From assembly GCF_000499845.2 (NCBI RefSeq), contig NC_023759.2:40922672-40986671 (forward strand): a DNA stretch of 64,000 nt. The letters run 5' to 3'. The position numbers were made by a program, and so were the translations under genes. Each line of letters opens with the position of its first letter. Within the stretch, counting starts at the first letter, position 1. The notes under the pieces were generated by a model that was not told the origin of the DNA, made no database searches, and saw nothing but the letters and a program-made list of their open reading frames with translations. Source of the stretch: Phaseolus vulgaris. Its lineage: Eukaryota > Streptophyta > Magnoliopsida > Fabales > Fabaceae. Shown here piece by piece: positions 11,640 to 23,640 of this stretch.

Positions 11640-12148
11640 ACTTTACAAGAAGCTGACCACGAACCTAAAGGACTATTAAAGGCTAGTCAAACATCTCAGT
11701 GAAGACACATGGCCCCACTATCCATCAGAAGATCCTCAGGAGAAGAACAACCGGCCATGGGCCAGAGTATCAATTATTTTTCTTCTAGTATTTTTAAGAC
11801 AAGTTTAATTTGTAATCAATTAGGGTCACATTCGCCCAATTAGAAGAAGAATAAGCTAGCTTAGGTTTCTATAAACCCTAGTTTATAAAAGATCACCCAT
11901 GTGTTCACCTTTAACCTAAATTCTAGAAGAATCTCCCATGTGCTCACATTTGACCTAGTTTCTAGAAGCTTGTAGTTGTTTACGCTCCTACCCTTCCTCT
12001 CTTCCTCTCCAAGGTACTCATACAATAAATAGGGTGTCTTCCCTATTGTAAATCACATTGAATTTTGAAGTAAAGAAACTCTTTTTGAGTGAGTCTAGAG
12101 TGTTCCTATATTTTCTTTGAGTCTTATCTTGGCAGAGATAGTTGCAAG
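11640..12148 (+). mobile_element. Probable Ty3/gypsy (Ogre/Tat-like) LTR remnant
   Basis: The segment has the look of a legume gypsy LTR: a promoter-like ACAATAAATAGGGTGTCTTC at about 12024, then a region reading CATTGAATTTTGAAGTAAAG and GAGTGAGTC, ending directly before a tRNA-Arg-type primer site at 12149. The TG start of the LTR was not identified and the element body does not follow. Family placement is inference from the primer type. Confidence 0.45.
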
Positions 12149-12158
12149 TGGCGACTCC
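12149..12158 (+). other. Truncated primer binding site of tRNA-Arg type
   Basis: TGGCGACTCC matches the start of the tRNA-Arg primer site used by Ogre/Tat gypsy elements. The expected continuation is lost, since ATCCTCACTC follows. It supports the LTR call to its left. Confidence 0.4.
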
Positions 12159-13131
12159 ATCCTCACTCATCTTGGAGCTTCCTCCTCTAAATGTCGTGAT
12201 TCCTCTTCATTTCTTTCCACTTCCTGAGCTTCCTCTACTCTTTACTCTTTTCTCGTCCATTCCGCCATTACTATTCATTTATTTTGTTCATTATCTCTTT
12301 AATTGTTCTGCCATTTTATCTTCCTTTTCATTCTGATTTATTCATTCCTTTGTCTTGCTTTAATTTTTTCAATCATCATCATCATCTTAGTAATTGTGTT
12401 TCTCTTTGGCATTTTTTAAGAGAACTTTCACACTTACTTAACCACTTGGTTAAGTTCATGTCCATTGGCAATCTTCACTGAGTTTCACCTATCATTGGTA
12501 ATCAAAATCATAATCTAAGCAAAAACATCTAAAATGTGCAATTCTAAAATCAACTCACATCATGTGGTATTCTGAGCATGGTTATTTTGTGCTTAAATTT
12601 TTTTGAGTTGATTTCTATTTTACAATTTCAGCACATTTCAATTATGTCTTTATTTTCTAACACTTTAAATTCTTTGTCATTTCAATTCAGCCTTTAAATT
12701 CCCTGTCATTTCAATTTAGTCTTTAAATTCCTTATCGTTTACAATTCAACTTTTTATTCATTAAGCAATTTAAATTATGCTTTTGAATTCTTTGTGTCAT
12801 TTAAATTTTTCATTTCTTTTTTCTTGAGTCATTTTATTCTTAGTGTTTTAGGAGTCTTAATTTCATTCGGCTTATTTTGATTTTAATTGTGAATAACTAA
12901 AAACAAATTAGAAGTTGTTTGAGTAGTGGTTGATTTAATTCCAAACATAGAATGCAAGTGTTCATATGAATTGAATCCCAATCAATGATCACTTTCAAAT
13001 TGAAAAGGGAATTAAAAATAAGCAATAAAGAAAGAATACGAAAATTTTGAATCCATAAAAACAATGAAAAGTTAAGTGCATTCACATTTCAAAATTCAAA
13101 TTGCTATTCTATTTGTGTGGTAATTTTTTTT
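12159..13131. other. Spacer with low-complexity pyrimidine-rich sequence
   Basis: No gene is recognised. The first 300 bases are C/T-rich on the plus strand, and the open frames there are composition artefacts. The short tandem array at 12663-12750 is listed separately. Confidence 0.55.
12663..12750. repeat. 29-bp tandem repeat, three copies
   Basis: Units start CTTTAAATTCYYTGTCATTT at 12663, 12692 and 12721. The third is diverged and one base longer. Weaker related copies continue to about 12810. Confidence 0.85.
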
Positions 13132-13459
13132 ACACACCCCCTCACGCTGAGGCTACCAACTCGTGCGTGGAGATATATGTTATGGGTGGTCCGATAACGG
13201 TCCGATAGCGGGTGGCCTGATAAACCCAACCAATTCTCGCTAAGATGGGCTCAAAAATGGTTCTGCAATCTCCGTGGATCCAATGCTATGTCAGGGCCGA
13301 GTAACCGTGAGGTATATCAATCATATGCCGAATGGGAAAACACCCTGTGGGCTTTAAGCCTAACTTAATCTCATAAAATTGACTTATAAGGTGAGGTTTG
13401 CACCCACTTATATACAATGAAATGTCATCATTTCTAGTCGATGTGGGATCTCTCCAACA
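13132..13459 (-). mobile_element. TRIM-like element relic, internal part plus one LTR
   Basis: The internal part (CACACCCCCTCACGCTGAGG, then TGGGTGGTCCGATAACGG) is followed by a 110-120 bp LTR-like block with GGGCTTTAAGCCTAACTTAA, CTTATATACAATGAAATGTC and GATGTGGGATCTC, ending CCAACA at 13459. The same LTR block occurs alone at 46525 and 48468 and with an internal part at 23402. In the better-kept copies the primer site reads on the minus strand, so that is the assigned orientation. Here the primer region and LTR start are rearranged and the left LTR is missing. No protein is encoded. Confidence 0.75.
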
Positions 13460-16400
13460 TATCCTTCTTGCTTTGACAATTTCTAAAACATAAAATTTCA
13501 TAGTTAAAGTCTAAGTAAGTGTCTTTGAGTCTTAAAAATACTTTTGTTGTTTGTCTTGTTTAAAGTTTTGTCTTCTTATTGATTCAACTTTTGTTTAACT
13601 TTCTTTCTTTAATTTTTTTCTTCCTTATTTTTAAATTTTCTTAAATTGTATGGAGTCATTTTTGAGTGAGTGATTAGAGTTTTCACAAGCTTTTGAAACC
13701 TTCATTTTGAGTGAACTTAATCTTATTTCATCTTTTTCTCAAAATTATGTTTATATATTAAATTTTATTCTATAATTATAAATTTTATAGAATTACATAT
13801 AACTCGAGTAATTTGAGTGATAAGTTTTAATTTTAGATTCTAATTTCCATTTATTTTAAAAATTACGCTTTTATACAACCACCAAATCCCCTAAATCAAC
13901 ACCTCAACCATAATCAAAATTCTGACTTTCAAATCTGCACTTCCGCATTGCTCAAAACCTCGTGCTGAACCAGTTTCCTCACACCAGTAAACTTCTCCAT
14001 TAAACTTTAGAAATCTAAATAATCTTTTCAATTCACATTCTCTTCTGTTTTACTCTAATTTTCTTCTTTTTGTATTTTATCTGGAGTTAGTATAACCAGA
14101 TATCAAATAATTTAAACATGAACTTGTTTTTAAACCTTTAGATTAAATCTTATATTAATTCTTTATTCGTAGTGAAATATCTTTTCCCGTGGTCACATAT
14201 CTTTAAACCATGCTATTGCTGATCGAAAAAAAAAAAATCTTTAAACCATGCTAACATTGATTTCATGTATTTGTCAAATCATGTTCAACACGGATCCTAG
14301 AAGACAAAGCTGAAATTATTCCTATTTTGATTTCAAATTTCTGCATTATTAACTCCATAATTTGTATTAATTATGGCTATTTGTTGGTTTTAATTATGTT
14401 TCTTATCCAATTCGCATTATTAGTAACACTTTTAATTAATAATGCATACAAATTAAAATAATTTGTCTATTCTTTTAATAAAATTTTAGCTCATTAAAGT
14501 AATCAAAATGACTTTGATAATAATAAATTGGGAAGAGTATTGATTACTAAATGTCGGTCGTATGCGACTAAAATTAGTTTCATCCATTAATTGATTTGCG
14601 ATTAGGTTTTTTACCACAAAATGAATTGGTCTTTTTCGGACCAATTTATTTATTTATTTTGCGACTGTAATTTTTGGTCTTTAAATTGAATTTTCTTTTT
14701 TCTTTTTTCATGACCCCTATAAAATAATAATGAATAAATTTTTCGAAAATCCTGATAAAGAAAGTGTAGAATTTGGTTACCAGCCTGGAAACCATAAAGC
14801 AAAAGTCATTCTTTTTCTTCATTTTACTATAAATTGTTCAAGCATTTTGTAACGTGGCTACGACTTATGTCATTGCATCATGATGATAATAAACAATAAA
14901 CTTGTTATTTCTATAATTTTTTGAGAAAAATAGTTTTAGTGTCAATATTGTGGGTCTATGCTGGATGAAGTAAAATAAATTAGAAGATAATGGAATAAAT
15001 TGAAATAGATTAAAAGTATCGTTTTGTTGTTTAGTCTATAGAAAACATTTTTTTTACAATGTTGCTCTGTTGCACTTCAAATTAAGAGAAGAGTTATCGT
15101 AGGTTAATAATCCAACAATAAATTGTTTCAAATTATAAATGTTAAAAGTAAAAAATACATTTTACTGAAATGTAGATTCATCTAGCAAGATAATTTTTTT
15201 TTTAAGTTGAAAACTGATATGTTTTAAATTATAGAGTCCTTCAAGTAATTTTTTATCTTTAAAAAAATAAAAATAAAAATAAAAACTCAACTTAACAATG
15301 AATGGGGTGGATCATCTTTTACCTTTTTTAAAGACAAATAATAAATCAACTTTGTCATCTGTGTAAAGAAAAAGTCAACGACATGGACCCTATTGAAGTA
15401 GAAGCAGACACTGTTCACCCAAGGCGCAAGATAGGGTAAAGGCCTGGCAGTAGTCAAAGCACTTTGGTACAAGTTTTACACTTGGCGATAATTCATTGGT
15501 CTATCTTACTACCAACGGCTACATTGTGTCTGCGTGGGCCCACCTCTTCAACCGTTCCAACAACCACAAAATTATTGACCATCACTTTTGTGTCACTTTC
15601 TCCAGAATACACAAAAATACTAATGTTTACTTAATTTAAGTAATATTTATGTTTTTTTCAAATTACATGCTATCAATTATATATCAGGTCGAATAAGTGC
15701 ATTTGAAAATTAAATGAAAACAAAGTCACAAAAAGTTATCTTAATGTTTTGTTTCCGTGTTTCTTATAAAAATAGATAAAGATTGATAATATGTTGAGAA
15801 GAGAGAAACAATTTTAACTATATGAAATTTTTTAAAATTGTATTGATAACAGTAATGATATAGTTTATTTTAATTTTTAGTTTTCAAAGTAATATTTTTA
15901 ATAAATAAATAAATAGTTTTTTTCGTAAAAGAAACTTTTAGAATTTATAAAAAATATTCTAACTCGCTTAGTCCGGCTCCATATATGCCAACACGGTGAG
16001 GTGAGTTGACTCGCTGGTCTGCATAAATAAAAAGATAATTATTTTTTTTTTCTGTTTAAAAAATCATTCCTTACCTATCCATTATTACAGTGACATTTAT
16101 TTTATTTTATTTTAAAAAATTGAATTTAATACTTAAAAAAAGAAATATTTTATTTTAATCATCTAAAAAAAGTTAATATTGTGACAATGAATTTAATTTT
16201 AAGTAAAATTTTAATTTTAAAATTTGTTAATAAAAAATAATATAAAGAAAAAATTTTAATAAGATAAAAGATTAGTCATCTTCCTTATAATATTTTGTAA
16301 CAAAACTTTGATAAGATATTCTGATAATTTTTTTTTTTATATATATATATATATATAAATATACAAAATAAAACTTTAATTATTTTTAATGAAGCCTTCT

Positions 16401-16809
16401 AACAACCCATACTTAAATTTTATTATATATTTTTTTATTAAATGAATTAAAACACAAATTAAATATTAATTTTTCAACAGCAAACTGTCTCCTATATGGA
16501 ACAACGAAAAGTAAAATAAACTCGCATTCCTTTTATGCGCAGGCCAACCCAAGTCACATTTTGTGAAAATGGGAGAGTCCACATTGTCACCCTACTTAGT
16601 TGTAATAAAAAAATAATAATATTCAATGCCAAAGAAGCTATAAGAAAATAATATCAAATCCAAAGTGGTGCAATGCCAGTGGTTACTTAACTGCTTGAGT
16701 CTATTGGGTTAGAATTTCATTCTTTTTGTCTTATTAGTTTAGGGAATTTCTTTTCACACCACACGGTTTCCTCCTCTTACCTCATAAATATTAAAATATG
16801 TTCTTATAG
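13460..16809. other. Long AT-rich spacer without recognised genes
   Basis: I see no gene. There is a small palindrome (AATTGGTC / GACCAATT, about 14625-14650), a poly-A run at about 14226, an AT run near 16338-16359, and a less AT-rich patch at about 15340-15560 (GCGTGGGCCCACC) that could be regulatory but carries no clear frame. Confidence 0.55.
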
Positions 16810-17700
16810 TTGGAAGGCTTGAGCAATCTGGAATGAGCTTTCAGGTTTGAAGGTCACTTCTAAATTCAACAATTTGAAATGAATTTTTGAAAAAACTTCA
16901 AATTATAAAATTAATCAAAAATTGACTTTTAAATAGTACAATATAAAATAGATTTTTAGAATAATTTCTGGATTGTTACCATTAGAAGTGACTTCTAGAT
17001 CTAAAAAATTATTTCAGATTACACAGTCAAAAATTATTATAAAAATATATTTTGAATTATATAATTTGAATTTTTTTTTAAAATTAACTTTTAAATTATA
17101 TAATAAAAATAGTTTTAAATCCGAAAGTCACTTTCAGATTCGATAATTTATAAACTATCCTTCTCAAATGAATTCTACTATTCAGGAAATTATCAGATCA
17201 TGTAATCTGGAAGAGAGAACAACTGAGACAAGGAAAGTTAATACATAAGGTTAATTTTGTCTTTTAAACACCTCCACTAGGTGCAGGAGAAAAGCATGGG
17301 GTAAAAAAGAAATTCCCTATAGCGTATCTCCATAGTCTCTGTACACAAAAAGGGCCTAGCCCAAAATTGAAAGCCTAGAATAGAAAGAAACGAGACAATT
17401 GCTTCCTGCACCATATCACTACACCCAATCATAGGAGAAAAAACGAAAATACCCTTAAAAAAAATGGGGTACATATAAAATTACATTCCAAACCCCCTTT
17501 TCTTGAACACAATAATCTCTTCCAGATAAATTTTTCCGGAATATATTATTTTTCAATTCCAAATTTTTTTATCCGGAATGGGATTTTGATTTTTTTTTCC
17601 AGATTTTTATATCCAGACCACAAAAATCTCTTCCATATCTATTTTTCTGGAATGCATTATTTTCAATTCTGGATTTTCATTTCTGAAATAAAGGATATTT
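16810..17700. repeat. Degenerate array of TCCGGAAT / TCTGGAAT-type words
   Basis: The motif AATCTGGAA / TTCCAGA / TCCGGAAT recurs many times in both orientations (for example near 16828, 17205, 17520, 17538, 17570, 17600, 17650), mixed with AAGTGACTTC / GAAAGTCACTTTC. Such subterminal word arrays occur in non-autonomous DNA transposons, but no termini were found. Open frames inside it are not genes. Confidence 0.5.
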
Positions 17701-18479
17701 TTGGAATTTTTGAAATAATTTTGGGTTGGGTGCAGTGAGCATTTGCCAAGAAAGGATTGGAGATATGTTTTATCTTGAAAAAAATGAAAGCACTTTCTTT
17801 GTCAATAATATTTTCAAAAAACGCATTTAAAACAAACAGAATTATTATTAGAAGACTACATAGCAATCTTTCTTTGTAACTATTTTTAGTAAGGTATTCT
17901 CTTTTAACTATTTTTCTCGTCTATAATATCCAATGTCACTTGGATCATACATACGATAAATGTTCTTTGCAGAGACTTTGCGAAAATTAACTTAAACATA
18001 ACAATAAATATTATGTTTGAAACCTAATTGATTCTACAGATTCAAGATTTTAGATTCGACCATTTTCCTAGCTTGAATCCCATTCATTGTACAATAACAT
18101 GTACGTGAAAGAAAACTAAGGAAACAACCGTAAAAGCTTTTTCTCTTTTTTAAAAAGAGTAAATGTATACTAGAAAGGTCAATGGAAGATTAGATCTGAC
18201 CTCACGACTCCTTAAAACATATTTGTTTCATCATTGATTTTTTTTATATTGATGGTATGTTCTTCTATCTCGACGTTTGTTTAATTATACTTTGATATTT
18301 GTTGACTTGTGTTTATGAACATATATTGACGTTCGTCAATCTTGAAAATGGCAAAGCCTATTTCAATAAATTAAGGTTGAAGTAATAGACTGAGGTCAAG
18401 AAAAAAATTGGCAAGAAAGTTGTTAAGAACTTGTGTCGGTTCAAGCTATCTTGGTTGCTCACTTGTTTCCCTTAACAAA
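17701..18479. other. Spacer without recognised gene
   Basis: Nothing with a clear identity. It is AT-rich, with several short unlinked open frames. Confidence 0.5.
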
Positions 18480-19420
18480 TCCTAAGAAAAACTGAAAGGA
18501 TAAAGTCCGAGTGAATTTGACCCATTTGCACTCAGACAAGTTGTCTTCCAGTCGCTCCCCGAAAAAGATTTATTGGACTTCCGACATCGGTGCAAGTTCC
18601 ACCGGTTACGATTTCTGAGGCCACGACATGCATTTGGCCAAGAGAGTCTTAGTCAGTTTGAACGTTATTCGGGGGGGCATGCTTCTATGGGTCTTTCCAG
18701 CTACAATGTTTACAGATTGGATCGCCTGCATGTGTCTCTTCTGGGAAGAGCACATTATCCCTCCTGCAAATCCACCTGAGATAATGTTGATAACACCATT
18801 TAAGGGTGCGCCTTGGTCGTGGTCTCGGCTACCTTCTCTATGCTTGAGGCACCTCCTTTAATGATCTTCCCAATTGTTGGGTACCCTTGACGGGGAATGC
18901 GGCTCTCTTTCATAATCTCTTATGACGAATCAATGAAGGTGCCTACTTATACTAGCTCTTCTATCTTGTCCAGGACCACACATTCTTTTGTGGAATGACC
19001 ATAGTTACAGTGATAGCAATAATGCTTTGTATGATTGGCATTAGTTGGTGTATGAGTCTTCCTCAAGAACTCATGCCCAATCCGTATTTAACGGTGTGTA
19101 TTGTATGAAACATTGAGGTTAAGGTAGCTCTTTCTATCTTCGTGGAGGTGGAAGCGCCTTCCTTCTCCAACAACCTATCGCCGTTGTCGTCTAGTATTCT
19201 TACCTTGTTACGAAACTCCTTAGCTCTTAGCTCTTTGGGTTGCATAAACTTAGCAGAGCGGCGACCATGTGGTAAGAACAGTTGGGAAGAATACCGGAAC
19301 TGCCCAAAAAGTGTCTCGGGGTTCCTCGAAGGATACTACAACTGTCCTGTTGCTCTTGAGATTTTATCTCATTTCAACATTTTACATCCTCAAAGTATTT
19401 ATCTCCTCCACATTCTTTCT
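18480..19420 (-). pseudogene. Ty3/gypsy (Tat-like) gag-protease remnant
   Basis: On the minus strand a zinc knuckle reads CYHCNYGHSTKEC (about 18978-19020) and is followed, in shifted frames, by the conserved link seen in Tat-type elements: ISGGFAGG near 18770-18790, then QAIQSVNIVAGK and MPPRITF near 18660-18740. A degraded protease-like stretch (CTDVGSPINLF, near 18570-18600) corresponds to the DQGSS..D motif of the aspartic protease. Stops and frame changes are frequent. No RT or integrase follows. The plus-strand open frames here are shadows. Confidence 0.8.
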
Positions 19421-20620
19421 CTTAAGTGCTTTTAGCTCTTTCTAAATTATAGCATCGTTGATCTAACTGGATCATCTTGATGGTTCTCGACTTCTTTCGA
19501 AATGTCTCTGTCATTACCTATCAAGTTTAGTGTGGTTATCATTTGGGTTATTCGAAAGGTCTTCTCCAACCCTTCCGACTCCACAGTAGTCACCAAAATG
19601 TTTACACTATGCTGCTTTTATTTTTTTGGTTTTCTAAATTTTTTATTAATATGTAGAATATATATTAAAGGTTAAAGATTAATTATCTTTTAATTTTTTA
19701 TGCTTTTATATTTACAATTTATAGTGATTGCATTATTAGATGTGTGAATTACTATAATAGACCGAAATAAGCATGTGTTCTCTTAATTTTGATTTTAGTG
19801 TATCTTACTTATTATTTAAGTATAATACTTATTAATAATGTGATTGTATTGTCGAAAGGCCGATCTTGACATCTCGAATACTGAAATAGTACATTGAACC
19901 TCAGACGCGACTAAAGTACATACTTGAGAAAAGACGATCAGTATTTAAAAGAAAAATATATTTCTTTTGCTATGCGAAGTGTTGGAGTCTCGTACAATAT
20001 GCCATTTCTTTGCAACGGCGACATGTGTTGTCAGTCCCGTACAGTTTCCTTTTATTTTTTATTTTTCCATTTTTCTGAAAATGTTCTGCCTGCCCATGTT
20101 TATAAGTTATTACCTTAATTGGATTTTGAGAAAAACCAAAGCAGCTTTCACTTAATTTACCGTTCCTCACACAGAATGAACCAAAGTCATGTGACTGAAA
20201 AACAACTGATACGCAGCTTTCTGCAACAAAATTCATTCATGCACAATGACTCTCCACCCATTGTGTAAATCAGAAGTGATTAATTTCAAGGCTTACGGTG
20301 CTGAAAGAAGGACCCAAAAAGCTTAGACTTTAAAGTTCGATATACCATATAACCTGGAATAGCATATGCAACTGTACGTATTAACATAAGTTTCCAAGGA
20401 TGCAACAGACGACAAACAAACAGTAAAATCAACGTTAAACATATCCCCAGCTGGTTTCTACCGCAATAATCAAAATGTTGCTCAAAAACCTATAACCTGA
20501 ACTGTACAACATCACAACAATGGCCATGTAGCACCCAAAATAATTCATAAAAAAAATCAAAAGAAAATATATAAACGAAAAACACTAGGCCATAGTCGCC
20601 AACATCATCCGCCGGCAGCT
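19421..20620. other. Spacer, probably ending with the ERF 3' flank
   Basis: No gene is recognised. The last 200-300 bases before 20621 probably include the 3' untranslated region of the ERF gene, which is read from the right. Overlapping open frames at 19924-20236 on both strands lack domain signals. Confidence 0.5.
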
Positions 20621-21097
20621 TTAGAAGAGTGGCGCCGGCAGATTAAGGTCGAACAAAAACGGCTTCTTATCCTCCTCCTTGGTAACCACAAAACCCGCAA
20701 TGTTCTCCAACTTGTAACCCTTGTACTCCGACCTCACCGGCGCTCCGGAAGCTGCTTCCGTAGTGAAAAACAAAGGCAGACCCCAGAACTCGACCGGTCT
20801 GGCGAGTCGGTCATGGGCTTGGGCCTGGGACTCAGGGGCAGCGAGCACCGGGGGAGCAACAACGTAGGTGAAGTTGGTTTTGGCCTTGGGACCTCGGAGC
20901 GTTCTGGCTGCGGTGTCGTAGGCCCTGGCGGCTTCCTCGGCGGTGTCGAAGGTTCCGAGCCACTTTCGGGTCTTTTTCCAAGGATCGCGGATCTCGGCGG
21001 CGAAACGGCCCCAGGGACGCTTGCGAACGCCTCTGAAATGGACCTCTCTGGGCGGCGGCGGAGAGTGTTTGTGGATTGGAAGCGCGTGGGCAGGCAT
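20621..21097 (-). CDS. AP2/ERF transcription factor with C-terminal EAR repression motif
   Basis: Single-exon gene of 158 residues. ERF proteins bind GCC-box promoters in the nucleus. Subgroup VIII members with an EAR motif repress transcription, often in ethylene, stress or developmental signalling. The AP2 domain spans about 20-77: [20 protein letters not shown], then [19 protein letters not shown], ending KAKTNF. The alanine in AAEIRD and aspartate in TFDTAEEA are ERF-type, not DREB-type, residues. The C-terminus carries FDLNLPAP (149-156), an EAR motif of the DLNxxP class, placed almost at the end as in ERF3/ERF4-type repressors. The protein is shorter than ERF4. A TATA box lies about 50 bases before the ATG. 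The gene is GC-rich relative to its surroundings. The minus-strand frame at 20832-21242 starts upstream of the TATA box and is a shadow. Confidence 0.95.
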   Translation of the reverse strand: MPAHALPIHKHSPPPPREVHFRGVRKRPWGRFAAEIRDPWKKTRKWLGTFDTAEEAARAYDTAARTLRGPKAKTNFTYVVAPPVLAAPESQAQAHDRLARPVEFWGLPLFFTTEAASGAPVRSEYKGYKLENIAGFVVTKEEDKKPFLFDLNLPAPLF

Positions 21098-21145
21098 TGG
21101 AGAGGAGTGAGTGGGTGAGAATGGGACGAGATGGAAAGAACTTTG

Positions 21146-21155
21146 TATATAAATA
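21146..21155 (-). promoter_or_regulatory. TATA box of the ERF gene
   Basis: The minus strand reads CTATTTATATAC here, ending about 50 bases before the ATG at 21097. A transcription start some 30 bases downstream would leave a leader of only about 20 bases. Confidence 0.6.
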
Positions 21156-21242
21156 GGAGTGGGGACAGTCTGGGGTTTCGCCGACAGCTTTACGTTCTAT
21201 TGCTATTATCTTCTGCTTCCTAAATTTGGAACCTCCTTTCAT

Positions 21243-22358
21243 TTTTTTTATCTCCTCCCCCTCACTTTCTAATTTATTATTTTATTTTCCTATTATTAAT
21301 GGAAAACTCATATAAAATTAAATTTAATGAAGTTTAAATACTTTATATATTTTTATTTTATTGAATATTTCAAATATTTTATATAAGTACTTTGATTTGA
21401 CATTTGTTTAATCTTTCTATTAGCTTATTTTTTTCTTCAAATTTTTAATTTGACATTTGTTTAATCTATATATTAACATTTTTTTTCTTCAAAATTTTCT
21501 AGTTGGTAGTTAACTTATTTTTGAAGAGAGAAAGAGAAAATTCACATGTGAACTAGACAACACTTGAAGGGGAAAAAAACTAGTTGACGAGCAAGATAGA
21601 GATAAAAAAAATAAAAAAAAAATTATATAATTTTACTGCCAAGAAAAATCAAACGAAAAAAATAGTTAAACAGAAAAAAATTATTTTGAATTTAGGAAAG
21701 ACTCAGTTAAACATATTTAATTTTTTAGAATACTTAAATTTAATTAATTGAAAATTTTATATTATTGTAAACAAAAATTGTATTCTGTATAATTTTTAAA
21801 GCAATTACAATCAAAAAAGAAATTAACTTATAAAAATATTAACTGCGAGACCACACACTAAATTCGTACCAGATATAAATTAAATTATCTGAGGGACACA
21901 ATTTAAAACATGACCGAGTCTTTCATGAACAATAATTCTTATACTTGACAAAAAAGAATACCACGAAATTCTATCATATAACCGAAGACTATAAGTAGGA
22001 TGAAATGGGGAAGTTAACGAGTAACTCTTTTGTGACTTTTGGGACTTTTATTAGATTGAGAAAAGGGAAAGATCGCATCCTTTTCACATTTAAGTAGTAA
22101 CTTATTTTTTACTTCAACATTAGAAAAAGAAAGTTGATATATAGGTTATAACTTCTTATTAATAGTCTGAAAACCTTATTAATAGTCTAAAAACCTACGT
22201 GTAATATCTGAAAAATTGTTTAGAGATTTCATATTAATTAATTAAAAATAAAGACATTTAATAATATATAATGGATTGTAAATTTTACTTTATAAACATT
22301 TTTTATAAAATTCAATTATCTTTAAAGTTCACTTTTTAATCAAAATCATTTAAATTCA
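21243..22358. other. AT-rich spacer
   Basis: No gene is seen. A phrase TTTGACATTTGTTTAATCT occurs twice (about 21397 and 21450), and AACCTTATTAATAGTCT-like words are repeated near 22160-22190. Confidence 0.55.
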
Positions 22359-22492
22359 TGTTGGGTCTATCAGGTCACTATCAGACTATTTATAAATATA
22401 TTTAGTAACGTATTTGGAGGTCTCAACATTAGTGGAGTGTGTTGGAATTTGCCATGAGAGACCTGATAGCTCGACCCCTGGGAGACCCAACA
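22359..22492. repeat. 134-bp unit with 10-bp inverted ends (LTR- or MITE-like)
   Basis: TGTTGGGTCT at 22359 is matched by AGACCCAACA ending at 22492, and further inverted matches lie inside (ATCAGGTC / GACCTGAT). Ends of TG..CA type suggest a short solo LTR. The flanks ATTCA and TCTCA agree at only three of five bases, so a target duplication is not shown. Confidence 0.5.
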
Positions 22493-22855
22493 TCTCAACC
22501 CTTAGAAGATCCGGCAACTTGGTTGTGAGAAGACCCGAATCTCAACTATATTCATCGAATAACAATCCACTAATACCGAAATTCTAGCAAAAACTCACAA
22601 CTAATGCCCCAAATTATAATCAATTTCTTTTATTGTTACGTGAATTTTCCAGATTTTATTCTTGAATCATCTATAAAAACATCATTAAAATAAAATAAGA
22701 ATCAAATTTTATTGGACTGATTTAAACGAAAAATTAATCAGTCTATAACCTAAAGAAAAAAAAATATAAGCGAGAACACTTACTAATAGTGTTCCTAATA
22801 GTTTTATAAGTAATATTTGAAGGTATTTATTGTGAACAAATGATATATCTTTATT

Positions 22856-23400
22856 TCACTGTTGTTTTTTAAATAAGAATATAATCTCTATAAATAGTTT
22901 TTTAATAGACTTTTCAATATGCTTACTCCTTTCATGATGGATTGGATTATTTATCAATTCAATAGTTGATTTGTTGTCAACTTGTTGCAAATTTAAATTA
23001 CATAATAAATTTCTGAACCAAATCGCGTGACACACACTAAGATGCTGCAACATATTCCACCTCACATGTTGACAAAATTATTGGCGACTTCTTCGAGAGC
23101 CATGTGGATATTGTATTCCCTATGTAAAACATGTATCTTGCTACACTTTTATTGTAGACTTCGTATTAGACTACGGTACTCACTTGGTATCTTCCCTCAA
23201 ATTTAGAGAGTTTATACCGAGCTCCATTGGTGTTGTTATCGGATTACAATCTTCCATCTTGTTTTTCTTTAAAATATCCTTTGCATATGCTTCTTGTGAC
23301 ACAAAAAATTCAAATCTCCTCTTCTAATCTCAGGGTCAAGAAAATACTTCATCAATCTTAAGTTTGTCATTTCAAATTCTTGTTATGATAGATTTCGAAT
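22856..23400 (-). pseudogene. Ty1/copia RT-RNase H remnant
   Basis: Minus-strand pieces match the C-terminal end of copia pol: FEMTNLRLMKYFLDPEIRR (near 23330-23390), a degraded AYAKDIL-like block near 23270, MEDCNPI..TPMELG near 23210-23250, then VEYVAAS-like and NLL..LNLQQVDNKSTIELINNP, IHHERSKHIEK (22890-23060), which is the RNase H tail. Several stops and frameshifts make it a relic. It ends at 23400, where TRIM-like sequence begins. Confidence 0.85.
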
Positions 23401-23401
23401 G

Positions 23402-23640
23402 ACTTTGATACCAAATCGAAAAGTGGACTTTAAGCCTAACTCATAAAACTGACTTACAAGGTGATATTTGCATCTACTTATATACTATGAAATATTCTAA
23501 TTTCTAGTTGATATGGAATCTCACACCTACCTCATGCCGAGACTACCAACTCATGCGTGAAATTATATATTTATGGGTGGTCGAAAACCATCTGATAGAA
23601 CAACAAACTTTCATTAAGATAAAATTTAAATTACTTTATC
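23402..23640 (-). mobile_element. TRIM-like element relic, LTR plus internal start
   Basis: A primer-site-like TTTGATACCA (23404-23413) stands next to an LTR-like block (AGTGGACTTTAAGCCTAACT, CTTATATACTATGAAATATT, GATATGGAATCTC). Internal sequence follows (ACCTCATGCCGAGACTACCA, TGGGTGGTCGAAAACC). The same internal words precede the LTR at 13132-13459, giving the unit order LTR, internal, primer site, LTR. It is strongly diverged and non-coding. Confidence 0.7.

Noticed and set aside
14560..14700. MITE around the AATTGGTC palindrome
   Set aside because: The inverted arms are only 8 bp, with no termini or duplication.
20813..21242. Open frames overlapping the ERF gene (plus 20813-21118; minus 20832-21242)
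   Set aside because: The plus frame is antisense. The other minus frame starts upstream of the TATA box and has no AP2 domain.
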